A DNA stretch of 64,000 nucleotides from Bombus terrestris (Eukaryota > Arthropoda > Insecta > Hymenoptera > Apidae): positions 1 through 64,000 of the forward strand of contig NW_025963646.1 of the NCBI RefSeq assembly GCF_910591885.1, given 5' to 3'. This document shows, piece by piece, positions 48,300 through 60,980 of the stretch. Every line of letters begins with the position of its first letter. Position 1 is the first letter of the stretch. A model generated the notes under the pieces. That model did no database searches. It had not been told where the DNA came from and saw only the letters and a list, made by a program, of their open reading frames with translations. The translations under genes and the position numbers were made by a program.

Positions 48300-51250
48300 G
48301 GTGTCCCACGTTGTCCCACGTTGTCCCACGTTGTCCCACGTTGTCCCACGTTGTCCCACGTTGTCCCACGGTGTCCAACGGTGTCCAACGATGTCCAACG
48401 GTGTCCAACGGTGTCCCACGATGTCCACCGATGTCCAACGGTGTCCAACGGTGTCCAACGGTGTCCAACGGTGTCCAACGATGTCCAACGATGTCCAACG
48501 ATGTCCAACGGTGTCCAACGATGTCCAACGATGTCCACCGATGTCCAACGGTGTCCAACGGTGTCCAACGGTGTCCAACGGTGTCCAACGGTGTCCAACG
48601 ATGTCCAACGGTGTCCAACGGTGTCCCACGGTGTCCAACGATGTCCAACGGTGTCCCACGTTGTCCAACGGTGTCCCACGTTGTCCCACGTTGTCCCACG
48701 TTGTCCCACGTTGTCCCACGATGTCCCACGTTGTCCCACGTTGTCCCACGTTGTCCCACGTTGTCCCACGTTGTCCGACGTTGTCCCACGTTGTCCCACG
48801 ATGTCCCACGTTGTCCCACGTTGTCCCACGTTGTCCCACGTTGTCCCACGTTGTCCCACGTTGTCCCACGTTGTCCCACGGTGTCCCACGGTGTCCCACG
48901 TTGTCCCACGTTATCCCACGTTGTCCCACGTTGTCCCACGTTGTCCTACGTTGTCCCACGTTGTCCCACGTTGTCCCACGTTGTCCCACGTTGTCCCACG
49001 TTGTCCCACGGTGTCCAACGGTGTCCAACGGTGTCCCACGATGTCCACCGATGTCCAACTGTGTCCAACGGTGTCCAACGGTGTCCCACGGTGTCCCACG
49101 GTGTCCCACGATGTCCCACGTTGTCCCACGTTGTCCCACGTTGTCCCACGTTGTCCCACGTTGTCCCACGTTGTCCCACGTTGTCCCACGGTGTCCCACG
49201 GTGTCCCACGTTGTCCCACGTTGTCCCACGTTGTCCCACGTTGTCCCACGTTGTCCTACGTTGTCCCACGTTGTCCCACGTTGTCCCACGTTGTCCCACG
49301 TTGTCCCACGTTGTCCCACGGTGTCCAACGGTGTCCAACGGTGTCCCACGATGTCCACCGATGTCCAACGGTGTCCAACGATGTCCAACGACGTCCACCG
49401 ATGTCCAACGGTGTCCAACGGTGTCCAACGGTGTCCAACGGTGTCCAACGGTGTCCAACGATGTCCAACGGTGTCCAACGGTGTCCCACGGTGTCCAACG
49501 ATGTCCAACGGTGTCCCACGTTGTCCAACGGTGTCCCACGTTGTCCCACGTTGTCCCACGTTGTCCCACGTTGTCCCACGATGTCCCACGTTGTCCCACG
49601 TTGTCCCACGTTGTCCCACGTTGTCCCACGTTGTCCGACGTTGTCCCACGTTGTCCCACGTTGTCCCACGGTGTCCCACGATGTCCCACGTTGTCCCACG
49701 TTGTCCCACGTTGTCCCACGTTGTCCCACGTTGTCCCACGTTGTCCCACGTTGTCCCACGTTGTCCCACGTTGTCCCACGTTGTCCCACGTTGTCCCACG
49801 TTGTCCCACGGTGTCCCACGGTGTCCAACGGTGTCCAACGGTGTCCAACGGTGTCCCACGGTGTCCAACGGTGTCCCACGTTGTCCCACGTTGTCCCACG
49901 TTGTCCCACGTTGTCCAACGATGTCCAACGGTGTCCCACGTTGTCCCACGTTGTCCCACGTTGTCCCACGTTGTCCCACGTTGTCCCACGTTGTCCCACG
50001 TTGTCCCACGGTGTCCAACGGTGTCCAACGATGTCCAACGGTGTCCAACGGTGTCCCACGATGTCCACCGATGTCCAACGGTGTCCAACGGTGTCCAACG
50101 GTGTCCAACGGTGTCCAACGATGTCCAACGATGTCCAACGATGTCCAACGGTGTCCAACGATGTCCAACGATGTCCACCGATGTCCAACGGTGTCCAACG
50201 GTGTCCAACGGTGTCCAACGGTGTCCAACGGTGTCCAACGATGTCCAACGGTGTCCAACGGTGTCCCACGGTGTCCAACGATGTCCAACGGTGTCCCACG
50301 TTGTCCAACGGTGTCCCACGTTGTCCCACGTTGTCCCACGTTGTCCCACGTTGTCCCACGATGTCCCACGTTGTCCCACGTTGTCCCACGTTGTCCCACG
50401 TTGTCCCACGTTGTCCGACGTTGTCCCACGTTGTCCCACGTTGTCCCACGGTGTCCCACGATGTCCCACGTTGTCCCACGTTGTCCCACGTTGTCCCACG
50501 TTGTCCCACGTTGTCCCACGTTGTCCCACGGTGTCCCACGGTGTCCCACGTTGTCCCACGTTGTCCCACGTTGTCCCACGTTGTCCCACGTTGTCCCACG
50601 GTGTCCAACGGTGTCCAACGGTGTCCCACGATGTCCACCGATGTCCAACTGTGTCCAACGGTGTCCAACGGTGTCCAACGGTGTCCAACGATGTCCCACG
50701 TTGTCCCACGTTGTCCCACGTTGTCCCACGGTGTCCAACGATGTCCAACGGTGTCCCACGTTGTCCCACGTTGTCCCACGTTGTCCCACGTTGTCCCACG
50801 TTGTCCCACGTTGTCCCACGTTGTCCTACGTTGTCCCACGTTGTCCCACGTTGTCCCACGTTGTCCCACGTTGTCCCACGTTGTCCCACGGTGTCCAACG
50901 GTGTCCAACGGTGTCCCACGATGTCCACCGATGTCCAACTGTGTCCAACGGTGTCCAACGGTGTCCCACGGTGTCCAACGGTGTCCAACGATGTCCAACG
51001 GTGTCCAACGGTGTCCCACGTTGTCCCACGTTGTCCAACGGTGTCCCACGTTGTCCCACGTTGTCCCACGATGTCCCACGTTGTCCCACGTTGTCCCACG
51101 TTGTCCCACGTTGTCCCACGTTGTCCCACGTTGTCCCACGGTGTCCAACGATGTCCAACGGTGTCCCACGTTGTCCCACGTTGTCCCACGTTGTCCCACG
51201 TTGTCCCACGTTGTCCCACGGTGTCCAACGGTGTCCAACGGTGTCCCACG
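48300..51250. repeat. Array segment with repeated N blocks and TCCGACGTTG markers
   Basis: TCCGACGTTG lies at 48,774, 49,634 and 50,414, intervals 860 and 780 bp, each after an N-type c/d block. This echoes the 920-bp unit of 38.7-40.5 kb with whole-unit length changes. A private unit ending in ACG lies at 49,374-49,383 and a unit beginning ATCCCACG at 48,914. I see no gene. Confidence 0.7.
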
Positions 51251-51253
51251 ATG

Positions 51254-51543
51254 TCCACCGATGTCCAACTGTGTCCAACGGTGTCCAACGGTGTCCCACG
51301 GTGTCCAACGGTGTCCAACGTTGTCCAACGTTGTCCCACGTTGTCCCACGTTGTCCCACGTTGTTCCATGGTTTCCCACGTTGTCCCACGTTGTCCCACG
51401 TTGTCCCACGGTGTCCAACGATGTCCAACGGTGTCCAACGGTGTCCCACGGTGTCCAACGGTGTCCCACGTTGTCCCACGTTGTCCCACGTTGTCCCACG
51501 TTGTCCCACGTTGTCCAACGGTGTCCCACGGTGTTCAACGGTG
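51254..51543. repeat. Marker cassette K, copy 3
   Basis: TCCAACTGTG at 51,264, TTCCATGGTT at 51,364 and TTCAACGGTG at 51,534. Downstream sequence to about 52.0 kb also matches that after copy 4, offset 2,980 bp. Upstream TCCAACTGTG units at 50,644 and 50,934 keep the 290-bp spacing seen at 41,124/41,414 and 43,504/43,794. Confidence 0.85.
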
Positions 51544-52599
51544 TCCCACGTTGTCCCACGTTGTCCCACGTTGTCCCACGTTGTCCCACGTTGTCCCACG
51601 TTGTCCCACGTTGTCCCACGTTGTCCCACGGTGTCCAACGGTGTCCAACGATGTCCAACGGTGTCCAACGGTGTCCCACGATGTCCACCGATATCCAACG
51701 GTGTCCAACGGTGTCCAACGGTGTCCAACGGTGTCCAACGGTGTCCAACGGTGTCCAACGATGTCCAACGATGTCCAACGATGTCCAACGGTGCCCAACG
51801 ATGTCCAACGATGTCCAACGGTGTCCCACGATGTCCAACGATGTCCAACGATGTCCAACGGTGTCCAACGGTGTCCCACGTTGTCCCACGTTGTCCCACG
51901 TTGTCCCACGGTGTCCAACGATGTCCAACGGTGTCCCACGTTGTCCCACGTTGTCCCACGTTGTCCCACGTTGTCCCACGGTGTCCAACGATGTCCAACG
52001 GTGTCCCACGTTGTCCCACGTTGTCCCACGTTGTCCCACGTTGTCCCACGTTGTCCCACGTTGTCCCACGTTGTCCCACGTTGTACCACGGTGTCCAACG
52101 ATGTCCAACGGTGTCCCACGTTGTCCAACGGTGTCCCACGTTGTCCCACGTTGTCCCACGTTGTCCCACGTTGTCCCACGATGTCCCACGTTGTCCCACG
52201 TTGTCCCACGTTGTCCCACGATGTCCCACGTTGTCCCACGTTGTCCCACGTTGTCCCACGTTGTCCCACGTTGTCCCACGATGTCCCACGTTGTCCCACG
52301 TTGTCCCACGTTGTCCCACGATGTCCCACGTTGTCCCACGTTGTCCCACGTTGTCCCACGTTGTCCCACGTTGTCCCACGTTGTCCCACGTTGTCCCACG
52401 TTGTCCCACGTTGTCCCACGTTGTCCCACGTTGTCCCACGGTGTCCAACGATGTCCAACGGTGTCCAACGGTGTCCCACGGTGTCCAACGGTGTCCCACG
52501 TTGTCCCACGTTGTCCAACGATGTCCAACGGTGTCCCACGTTGTCCCACGTTGTCCTACGTTGTCCCACGTTGTCCCACGTTGTCCCACGTTGTCCCAC

Positions 52600-55500
52600 G
52601 TTGTCCCACGTTGTCCCACGTTGTCCCACGGTGTCCCACGGTGTCCAACGGTGTCCAACGGTGTCCAACGGTGTCCCACGGTGTCCAACGGTGTCCCACG
52701 TTGTCCCACGTTGTCCCACGTTGTCCCACGTTGTCCAACGATGTCCAACGGTGTCCCACGTTGTCCCACGTTGTCCCACGTTGTCCCACGTTGTCCCACG
52801 TTGTCCCACGTTGTCCCACGTTGTCCCACGGTGTCCAACGGTGTCCAACGATGTCCAACGGTGTCCAACGGTGTCCCACGATGTCCACCGATGTCCAACG
52901 GTGTCCAACGGTGTCCAACGGTGTCCAACGGTGTCCAACGATGTCCAACGATGTCCAACGATGTCCAACGGTGTCCAACGATGTCCAACGATGTCCACCG
53001 ATGTCCAACGGTGTCCAACGGTGTCCAACGGTGTCCAACGGTGTCCAACGGTGTCCAACGATGTCCAACGGTGTCCAACGGTGTCCCACGGTGTCCAACG
53101 ATGTCCAACGGTGTCCCACGTTGTCCAACGGTGTCCCACGTTGTCCCACGTTGTCCCACGTTGTCCCACGTTGTCCCACGATGTCCCACGTTGTCCCACG
53201 TTGTCCCACGTTGTCCCACGTTGTCCCACGTTGTCCGACGTTGTCCCACGTTGTCCCACGTTGTCCCACGGTGTCCCACGATGTCCCACGTTGTCCCACG
53301 TTGTCCCACGTTGTCCCACGTTGTCCCACGTTGTCCCACGTTGTCCCACGTTGTCCCACGGTGTCCCACGGTGTCCAACGGTGTCCAACGGTGTCCAACG
53401 GTGTCCCACGGTGTCCAACGGTGTCCCACGTTGTCCCACGTTGTCCCACGTTGTCCCACGTTGTCCAACGATGTCCAACGGTGTCCCACGTTGTCCCACG
53501 TTGTTCCATGGTTTCCCACGTTGTCCCACGTTGTCCCACGTTGTCCCACGTTGTCCCACGTTGTCCCACGTTGTCCCACGTTGTCCCACGTTGTACCACG
53601 GTGTCCAACGATGTCCAACGGTGTCCCACGGTGTCCAACGATGTCCAACGGTGTCCAACGGTGTCCAACGGTGTCCAACGGTGTCCCACGTTGTCCCACG
53701 TTGTCCCACGTTGTCTCACGGTGTCCAATGATGTCCAACGGTGTCCCACGTTGTCCCACGTTGTCCCACGTTGTCCCACGTTGTCCCACGTTGTCCCACG
53801 TTGTCCCACGTTGTCCCACGTTGTCCCACGTTGTCCTACGTTGTCCCACGTTGTCCCACGTTGTCCCACGTTGTCCCACGTTGTCCCACGTTGTCCCACG
53901 GTGTCCAACGGTGTCCAACGGTGTCCCACGATGTCCACCGATGTCCAACTGTGTCCAACGGTGTCCAACGGTGTCCAACGGTGTCCAACGGTGTCCAACG
54001 ATGTCCCACGTTGTCCCACGTTGTCCCACGTTGTCCCACGGTGTCCAACGATGTCCAACGGTGTCCCACGTTGTCCCACGTTGTCCCACGTTGTCCCACG
54101 TTGTCCCACGTTGTCCCACGTTGTCCCACGTTGTCCTACGTTGTCCCACGTTGTCCCACGTTGTCCCACGTTGTCCCACGTTGTCCCACGTTGTCCCACG
54201 GTGTCCAACGGTGTCCAACGGTGTCCCACGATGTCCACCGATGTCCAACTGTGTCCAACGGTGTCCAACGGTGTCCCACGGTGTCCAACGGTGTCCAACG
54301 ATGTCCAACGTTGTCCCACGTTGTCCCACGTTGTCCCACGTTGTTCCATGGTTTCCCACGTTGTCCCACGTTGTCCCACGTTGTCCCACGGTGTCCAACG
54401 ATGTCCAACGGTGTCCAACGGTGTCCCACGGTGTCCAACGGTGTCCCACGTTGTCCCACGTTGTCCCACGTTGTCCCACGTTGTCCCACGTTGTCCAACG
54501 GTGTCCCACGGTGTTCAACGGTGTCCCACGTTGTCCCACGTTGTCCCACGTTGTCCCACGTTGTCCCACGTTGTCCCACGTTGTCCCACGTTGTCCCACG
54601 TTGTCCCACGGTGTCCAACGGTGTCCAACGATGTCCAACGGTGTCCAACGGTGTCCCACGATGTCCACCGATGTCCAACGGTGTCCAACGGTGTCCAACG
54701 GTGTCCAACGGTGTCCAACGGTGTCCAACGGTGTCCAACGATGTCCAACGATGTCCAACGATGTCCAACGGTGTCCAACGATGTCCAACGATGTCCAACG
54801 GTGTCCCACGATGTCCAACGATGTCCAACGATGTCCAACGGTGTCCAACGGTGTCCCACGTTGTCCCACGTTGTCCCACGTTGTCCCACGGTGTCCAACG
54901 ATGTCCAACGGTGTCCCACGTTGTCCCACGTTGTCCCACGTTGTCCCACGTTGTCCCACGTTGTCCCACGTTGTCCCACGTTGTCCCACGTTGTCCCACG
55001 GTGTCCAACGATGTCCAACGGTGTCCCACGTTGTCCCACGTTGTCCCACGTTGTCCCACGATGTCCCACGTTGTCCCACGTTGTCCCACGTTGTCCCACG
55101 TTGTCCCACGTTGTCCCACGTTGTCCCACGTTGTCCCACGTTGTCCCACGTTGTCCCACGTTGTCCCACGTTGTCCCACGGTGTCCAACGATGTCCAACG
55201 GTGTCCAACGGTGTCCCACGGTGTCCAACGGTGTCCCACGTTGTCCCACGTTGTCCAACGATGTCCAACGGTGTCCCACGTTGTCCCACGTTGTCCTACG
55301 GTGTCCCACGTTGTCCCACGTTGTCCCACGTTGTCCCACGTTGTCCCACGGTGTCCAACGGTGTCCCACGTTGTCCCACGTTGTCCCACGGTGTCCAACG
55401 ATGTCCAACGGTGTCCAACGGTGTCCCACGGTGTCCAACGATGTCCAACGGTGTCCCACGTTGTCCCACGTTGACCCACGTTGTCTCACGTTGTCCCACG

Positions 55501-56880
55501 TTGTCCCACGTTGTCCCACGTTGTCCCACGGTGTCCAACGGTGTCCAACGATGTCCAACGGTGTCCAACGGTGTCCCACGTTGTCCCACGTTGTCCCACG
55601 GTGTCCAACGATGTCCCACGTTGTCCCACGTTGTCCAACGGTGTCCCACGGTGTCCAACGGTGTCCCACGTTGTCCCACGTTGTCCCACGTTGTCCCACG
55701 TTGTCCCACGTTGTCCCACGTTGTCCCACGTTGTCCCACGGTGTCCAACGGTGTCCAACGATGTCCAACGGTGTCCAACGGTGTCCCACGATGTCCACCG
55801 ATGTCCAACGGTGTCCAACGGTGTCCAACGGTGTCCAACGGTGTCCAACGATGTCCAACGATGTCCAACGATGTCCAACGGTGTCCAACGATGTCCAACG
55901 ATGTCCAACGGTGTCCCACGATGTCCAACGATGTCCAACGGTGTCCAACGATGTCCAACGGTGTCCAACGGTGTCCCACGTTGTCCCACGTTGTCCCACG
56001 GTGTCCAACGATGTCCAACGGTGTCCCACGTTGTCCCACGTTGTCCCACGTTGTCCCACGTTGTCCCACGTTGTCCCACGATGTCCCACGTTGTCCCACG
56101 TTGTCCCACGTTGTCCCACGTTGTCCCACGTTGTCCCACGTTGTCCCACGTTGTCCCACGTTGTCCCACGTTGTCCCACGTTGTCCCACGTTGTCCCACG
56201 GTGTCCAACGATGCCCAACGGTGTCCCACGTTGTCCAACGGTGTCCCACGTTGTCCCACGTTGTCCCACGTTGTCCCACGTTGTCCCACGATGTCCCACG
56301 TTGTCCCACGTTGTCCCACGTTGTCCCACGTTGTCCCACGTTGTCCCACGGTGTCCAACGATGTCCAACGGTGTCCCACGTTGTCCAACGGTGTCCCACG
56401 TTGTCCCACGTTGTCCCACGTTGTCCCACGTTGTCCCACGTTGTCCCACGATGTCCCACGGTGTCCAACGATGTCCAACGGTGTCCAACGGTGTCCCACG
56501 GTGTCCAACGGTGTCCCACGTTGTCCCACGTTGTCCCACGTTGTCCCACGTTGTCCCACGTTGTCCCACGTTGTCCCACGTTGTCCCACGTTGTCCCACG
56601 TTGTCCCACGGTGTCCAACGATGTCCAACGGTGTCCCACGTTGTCCCACGTTGTCCCACGTTGTCCCACGTTGTCCCACGTTGTCCCACGATGTCCCACG
56701 GTGTCCAACGATGTCCAACGGTGTCCCACGTTGTCCCACGTTGTCCCACGGTGTCCAACGGTGTCCCACGTTGTCCCACGTTGTCCCACGGTGTCCAACG
56801 ATGTCCAACGGTGTCCAACGGTGTCCCACGGTGTCCAACGATGTCCAACGGTGTCCCACGTTGTCCCACGTTGTCCCACG
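52600..56880. repeat. About 10.4-kb-offset duplication, downstream copy
   Basis: This is the partner of 42,180-46,480. Private features are a TCTCACG/TCCAATGATG pair at 53,714-53,733, which makes a plus-strand TGA at 53,729, an ACCCACGTTG at 55,474, and TCCTACGGTG at 55,294 where the partner has TCCTACGTTG. Confidence 0.85.
54234..54523. repeat. Marker cassette K, copy 4
   Basis: TCCAACTGTG at 54,244, TTCCATGGTT at 54,344 and TTCAACGGTG at 54,514. The preceding TCCAACTGTG (53,944) lies 300 bp upstream, one unit more than in the other pairs. Confidence 0.85.
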
Positions 56881-57059
56881 TTGTCCCACGTTGTCCCACG
56901 TTGTCCCACGTTGTCCCACGTTGTCCCACGGTGTCCAACGGTGTCCAACGATGTCCAACGGTGTCCAACGGTGTCCCACGTTGTCCCACGTTGTCCCACG
57001 GTGTCCAACGATGTCCAACGGTGTCCCACGTTGTCCCACGTTGTCCCACGTTGTCCCAC

Positions 57060-58380
57060 GTTGTTCCATGGTTTCCCACGTTGTCCCACGTTGTCCCACG
57101 TTGTCCCACGTTGTCCCACGTTGTCCAACGGTGTCCCACGGTGTCCAACGGTGTCCCACGTTGTCCCACGTTGTCCCACGTTGTCCCACGTTGTCCCACG
57201 TTGTCCCACGTTGTCCCACGTTGTCCCACGGTGTCCAACGGTGTCCAACGATGTCCAACGGTGTCCAACGGTGTCCCACGATGTCCACCGATGTCCAACG
57301 GTGTCCAACGGTGTCCAACGGTGTCCAACGGTGTCCAACGATGTCCAACGATGTCCAACGATGTCCAACGGTGTCCAACGATGTCCAACGATGTCCAACG
57401 GTGTCCCACGATGTCCAACGATGTCCAACGATGTCCAACGGTGTCCAACGGTGTCCCACGTTGTCCCACGTTGTCCCACGTTGTCCCACGGTGTCCAACG
57501 ATGTCCAACGGTGTCCCACGTTGTCCAACGGTGTCCCACGTTGTCCCACGTTGTCCCACGTTGTCCCACGTTGTCCCACGATGTCCCACGTTGTCCCACG
57601 TTGTCCCACGTTGTCCCACGTTGTCCCACGTTGTCCCACGTTGTCCCACGTTGTCCCACGTTGTCCCACGTTGTCCCACGGTGTCCAACGGTGTCCAACG
57701 ATGTCCAACGGTGTCCAACGATGTCCCACGTTGTCCCACGTTGTCCCACGTTGTCCCACGTTGTCCCACGATGTCCCACGTTGTCCCACGTTGTCCCACG
57801 TTGTCCCACGTTGTCCCACGTTGTCCCACGTTGTCCCACGTTGTCCCACGTTGTCCCACGTTGTCCCACGGTGTCCAACGATGTCCAACGGTGTCCAACG
57901 GTGTCCCACGGTGTCCAACGGTGTCCCACGTTGTCCCACGTTGTCCCACGTTGTCCCACGTTGTCCCACGTTGTCCCACGTTGTCCCACGTTGTCCCACG
58001 TTGTCCCACGTTGTCCCACGTTGTCCCACGGTGTCCAACGGTGTCCCACGTTGTCCCACGTTGTCCCACGTTGTCCCACGTTGTCCCACGTTGTCCCACG
58101 TTGTCCCACGTTGTCCCACGTTGTCCCACGGTGTCCAACGGTGTCCAACGGTGTCCAACGGTGTCCAACGATGTCCAACGGTGTCCAACGGTGTCCCACG
58201 GTGTCCAACGGTGTCCAACGGTGTCCCACGTTGTCCCACGTTGTCCCACGTTGTCCCACGTTGTCCCACGTTGTCCCACGATATCCCACGTTGTCCAACG
58301 ATGTCCAACGGTGTCCCACGTTGTCCCACGTTGTCCAACGATGTCCAACGGTGTCCCACGTTGTCCCACGTTGTCCTACG
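57060..58380. repeat. 2.4-2.6-kb-offset duplication, upstream copy
   Basis: TTCCATGGTT (57,064) and TCCACCGATG (57,284) recur at 59,474 and 59,694, offset 2,410. The TCCTACGTTG at 58,374 recurs at 60,974, offset 2,600. About 190 bp of whole units were therefore gained in the second copy. Confidence 0.8.
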
Positions 58381-58743
58381 TTGTCCCACGTTGTCCCACG
58401 TTGTCCCACGTTGTCCCACGTTGTCCCACGTTGTCCCACGTTGTCCCACGTTGTCCCACGTTGTCCCACGTTGTCCCACGTTGTCCCACGTTGTCCCACG
58501 TTGTCCCACGTTGTCCCACGGTGTCCAACGATGTCCAACGGTGTCCAACGGTGTCCCACGGTGTCCAACGGTGTCCCACGTTGTCCCACGTTGTCCCACG
58601 TTGTCCCACGTTGTCCCACGTTGTCCCACGTTGTCCCACGTTGTCCCACGTTGTCCCACGTTGTCCCACGTTGTCCCACGGTGTCCAACGGTGTCCCACG
58701 TTGTCCCACGTTGTCCCACGTTGTCCCACGGTGTCCAACGGTG

Positions 58744-58923
58744 TCCCACGTTGTCCCACGTTGTCCCACGTTGTCCCACGTTGTCCCACGTTGTCCCACG
58801 TTGTCCCACGTTGTCCCACGTTGTCCCACGTTGTCCCACGTTGTCCCACGTTGTCCCACGTTGTCCCACGTTGTCCCACGTTGTCCCACGTTGTCCCACG
58901 TTGTCCCACGTTGTCCCACGTTG
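58744..58923. repeat. Pure run of 18 TCCCACGTTG units
   Basis: The longest perfect run of the basic unit that I found. It follows a d-unit and ends at a TCCAACTGTG unit (58,924). Confidence 0.8.
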
Positions 58924-59469
58924 TCCAACTGTGTCCAACGGTGTCCCACGTTGTCCCACGTTGTCCCACGTTGTCCCACGTTGTCCCACGTTGTCCAACG
59001 ATGTCCAACGGTGTCCCACGTTGTCCCACGTTGTCCCACGTTGTCCCACGTTGTCCCACGATGTCCCACGTTGTCCAACGATGTCCCACGTTGTCCCACG
59101 TTGTCCCACGTTGTCCCACGTTGTCCCACGTTGTCCCACGTTGTCCCACGTTGTCCCGCGTTGTCCCACGTTGTCCCACGTTGTCCCACGGTGTCCAACG
59201 ATGTCCAACGGTGTCCAACGGTGTCCCACGGTGTCCAACGGTGTCCCACGTTGTCCCACGTTGTCCCACGTTGTCCCACGTTGTCCCACGTTGTCCCACG
59301 TTGTCCCACGTTGTCCCACGTTGTCCCACGGTGTCCAACGGTGTCCAACGATGTCCAACGGTGTCCAACGGTGTCCCACGTTGTCCCACGTTGTCCCACG
59401 TTGTCCCACGGTGTCCAACGGTGTCCCACGTTGTCCCACGTTGTCCCACGTTGTCCCACGTTGTCCCAC

Positions 59470-60980
59470 GTTGTTCCATGGTTTCCCACGTTGTCCCACG
59501 TTGTCCCACGTTGTCCCACGTTGTCCCACGTTGTCCAACGGTGTCCCACGGTGTCCAACGGTGTCCCACGTTGTCCCACGTTGTCCCACGTTGTCCCACG
59601 TTGTCCCACGTTGTCCCACGTTGTCCCACGTTGTCCCACGGTGTCCAACGGTGTCCAACGATGTCCAACGGTGTCCAACGGTGTCCCACGATGTCCACCG
59701 ATGTCCAACGGTGTCCAACGGTGTCCAACGGTGTCCAACGGTGTCCAACGATGTCCAACGATGTCCAACGATGTCCAACGATGTCCAACGGTGTCCAACG
59801 ATGTCCAACGATGTCCAACGGTGTCCCACGATGTCCAACGATGTCCAACGATGTCCAACGGTGTCCAACGGTGTCCCACGTTGTCCCACGTTGTCCCACG
59901 TTGTCCCACGGTGTCCAACGATGTCCAACGGTGTCCCACGTTGTCCAACGGTGTCCCACGTTGTCCCACGTTGTCCCACGTTGTCCCACGTTGTCCCACG
60001 ATGTCCCACGTTGTCCCACGTTGTCCCACGTTGTCCCACGTTGTCCCACGTTGTCCCACGTTGTCCCACGTTGTCCCACGTTGTCCCACGTTGTCCCACG
60101 TTGTCCCACGGTGTCCACCGGTGTCCAACGATGTCCAACGGTGTCCAACGGTGTCCCACGTTGTCCCACGTTGTCCCACGTTGTCCCACGGTGTCCAACG
60201 ATGTCCAACGGTGTCCCACGTTGTCCCACGTTGTCCCACGTTGTCCCACGTTGTCCCACGTTGTCCCACGATGTCCCACGTTGTCCCACGTTGTCCCACG
60301 TTGTCCCACGTTGTCCCACGTTGTCCCACGTTGTCCCACGTTGTCCCACGTTGTCCCACGTTGTCCCACAGTGTCCAACGATGCCCAACGGTGTCCCACG
60401 TTGTCCCACGTTGTCCCACGTTGTCCCACGTTGTTCCACGTTGTCCCACGTTGTCCCACGTTGTCCCACGTTGTCCCACGTTGTCCCACGTTGTCCCACG
60501 GTGTCCAACGATGTCCAACGGTGTCCAACGGTGTCCCACGGTGTCCAACGGTGTCCCACGTTGTCCCACGTTGTCCCACGTTGTCCCACGTTGTCCCACG
60601 TTGTCCCACGTTGTCCCACGTTGTCCCACGTTGTCCCACGATGTCCCACGTTGTCCCACGTTGTCCCACGTTGTCCCACGTTGTCCCACGTTGTCCCACG
60701 TTGTCCCACGTTGTCCCACGTTGTCCCACGGTGTCCAACGGTGTCCAACGGTGTCCAACGGTGTCCAACGATGTCCAACGGTGTCCAACGGTGTCCCACG
60801 GTGTCCAACGGTGTCCAACGGTGTCCCACGTTGTCCCACGTTGTCCCACGTTGTCCCACGTTGTCCCACGTTGTCCCACGATGTTCCACGTTGTCCAACG
60901 ATGTCCAACGGTGTCCCACGTTGTCCCACGTTGTCCAACGATGTCCAACGGTGTCCCACGTTGTCCCACGTTGTCCTACG
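59470..60980. repeat. 2.4-2.6-kb-offset duplication, downstream copy
   Basis: This is the partner of 57,060-58,380. It holds the last TTCCATGGTT (59,474) and the last TCCACCGATG (59,694) in the window. TCCTACGTTG occurs again at 61,154. Confidence 0.8.

Noticed and set aside
9218..53731. A 14,837-residue open frame on the + strand, plus other long + frames at 8-9,211, 18-21,764, 28-11,541, 11,548-38,784 and 21,771-39,704
   Set aside because: All are the same decapeptide repeat read from different frames. They begin at an arbitrary ATG made by TCC.ACGATG units, end at chance variant units, and overlap each other and the minus-strand frames. No non-repeat domain, signal peptide or conserved start is present.
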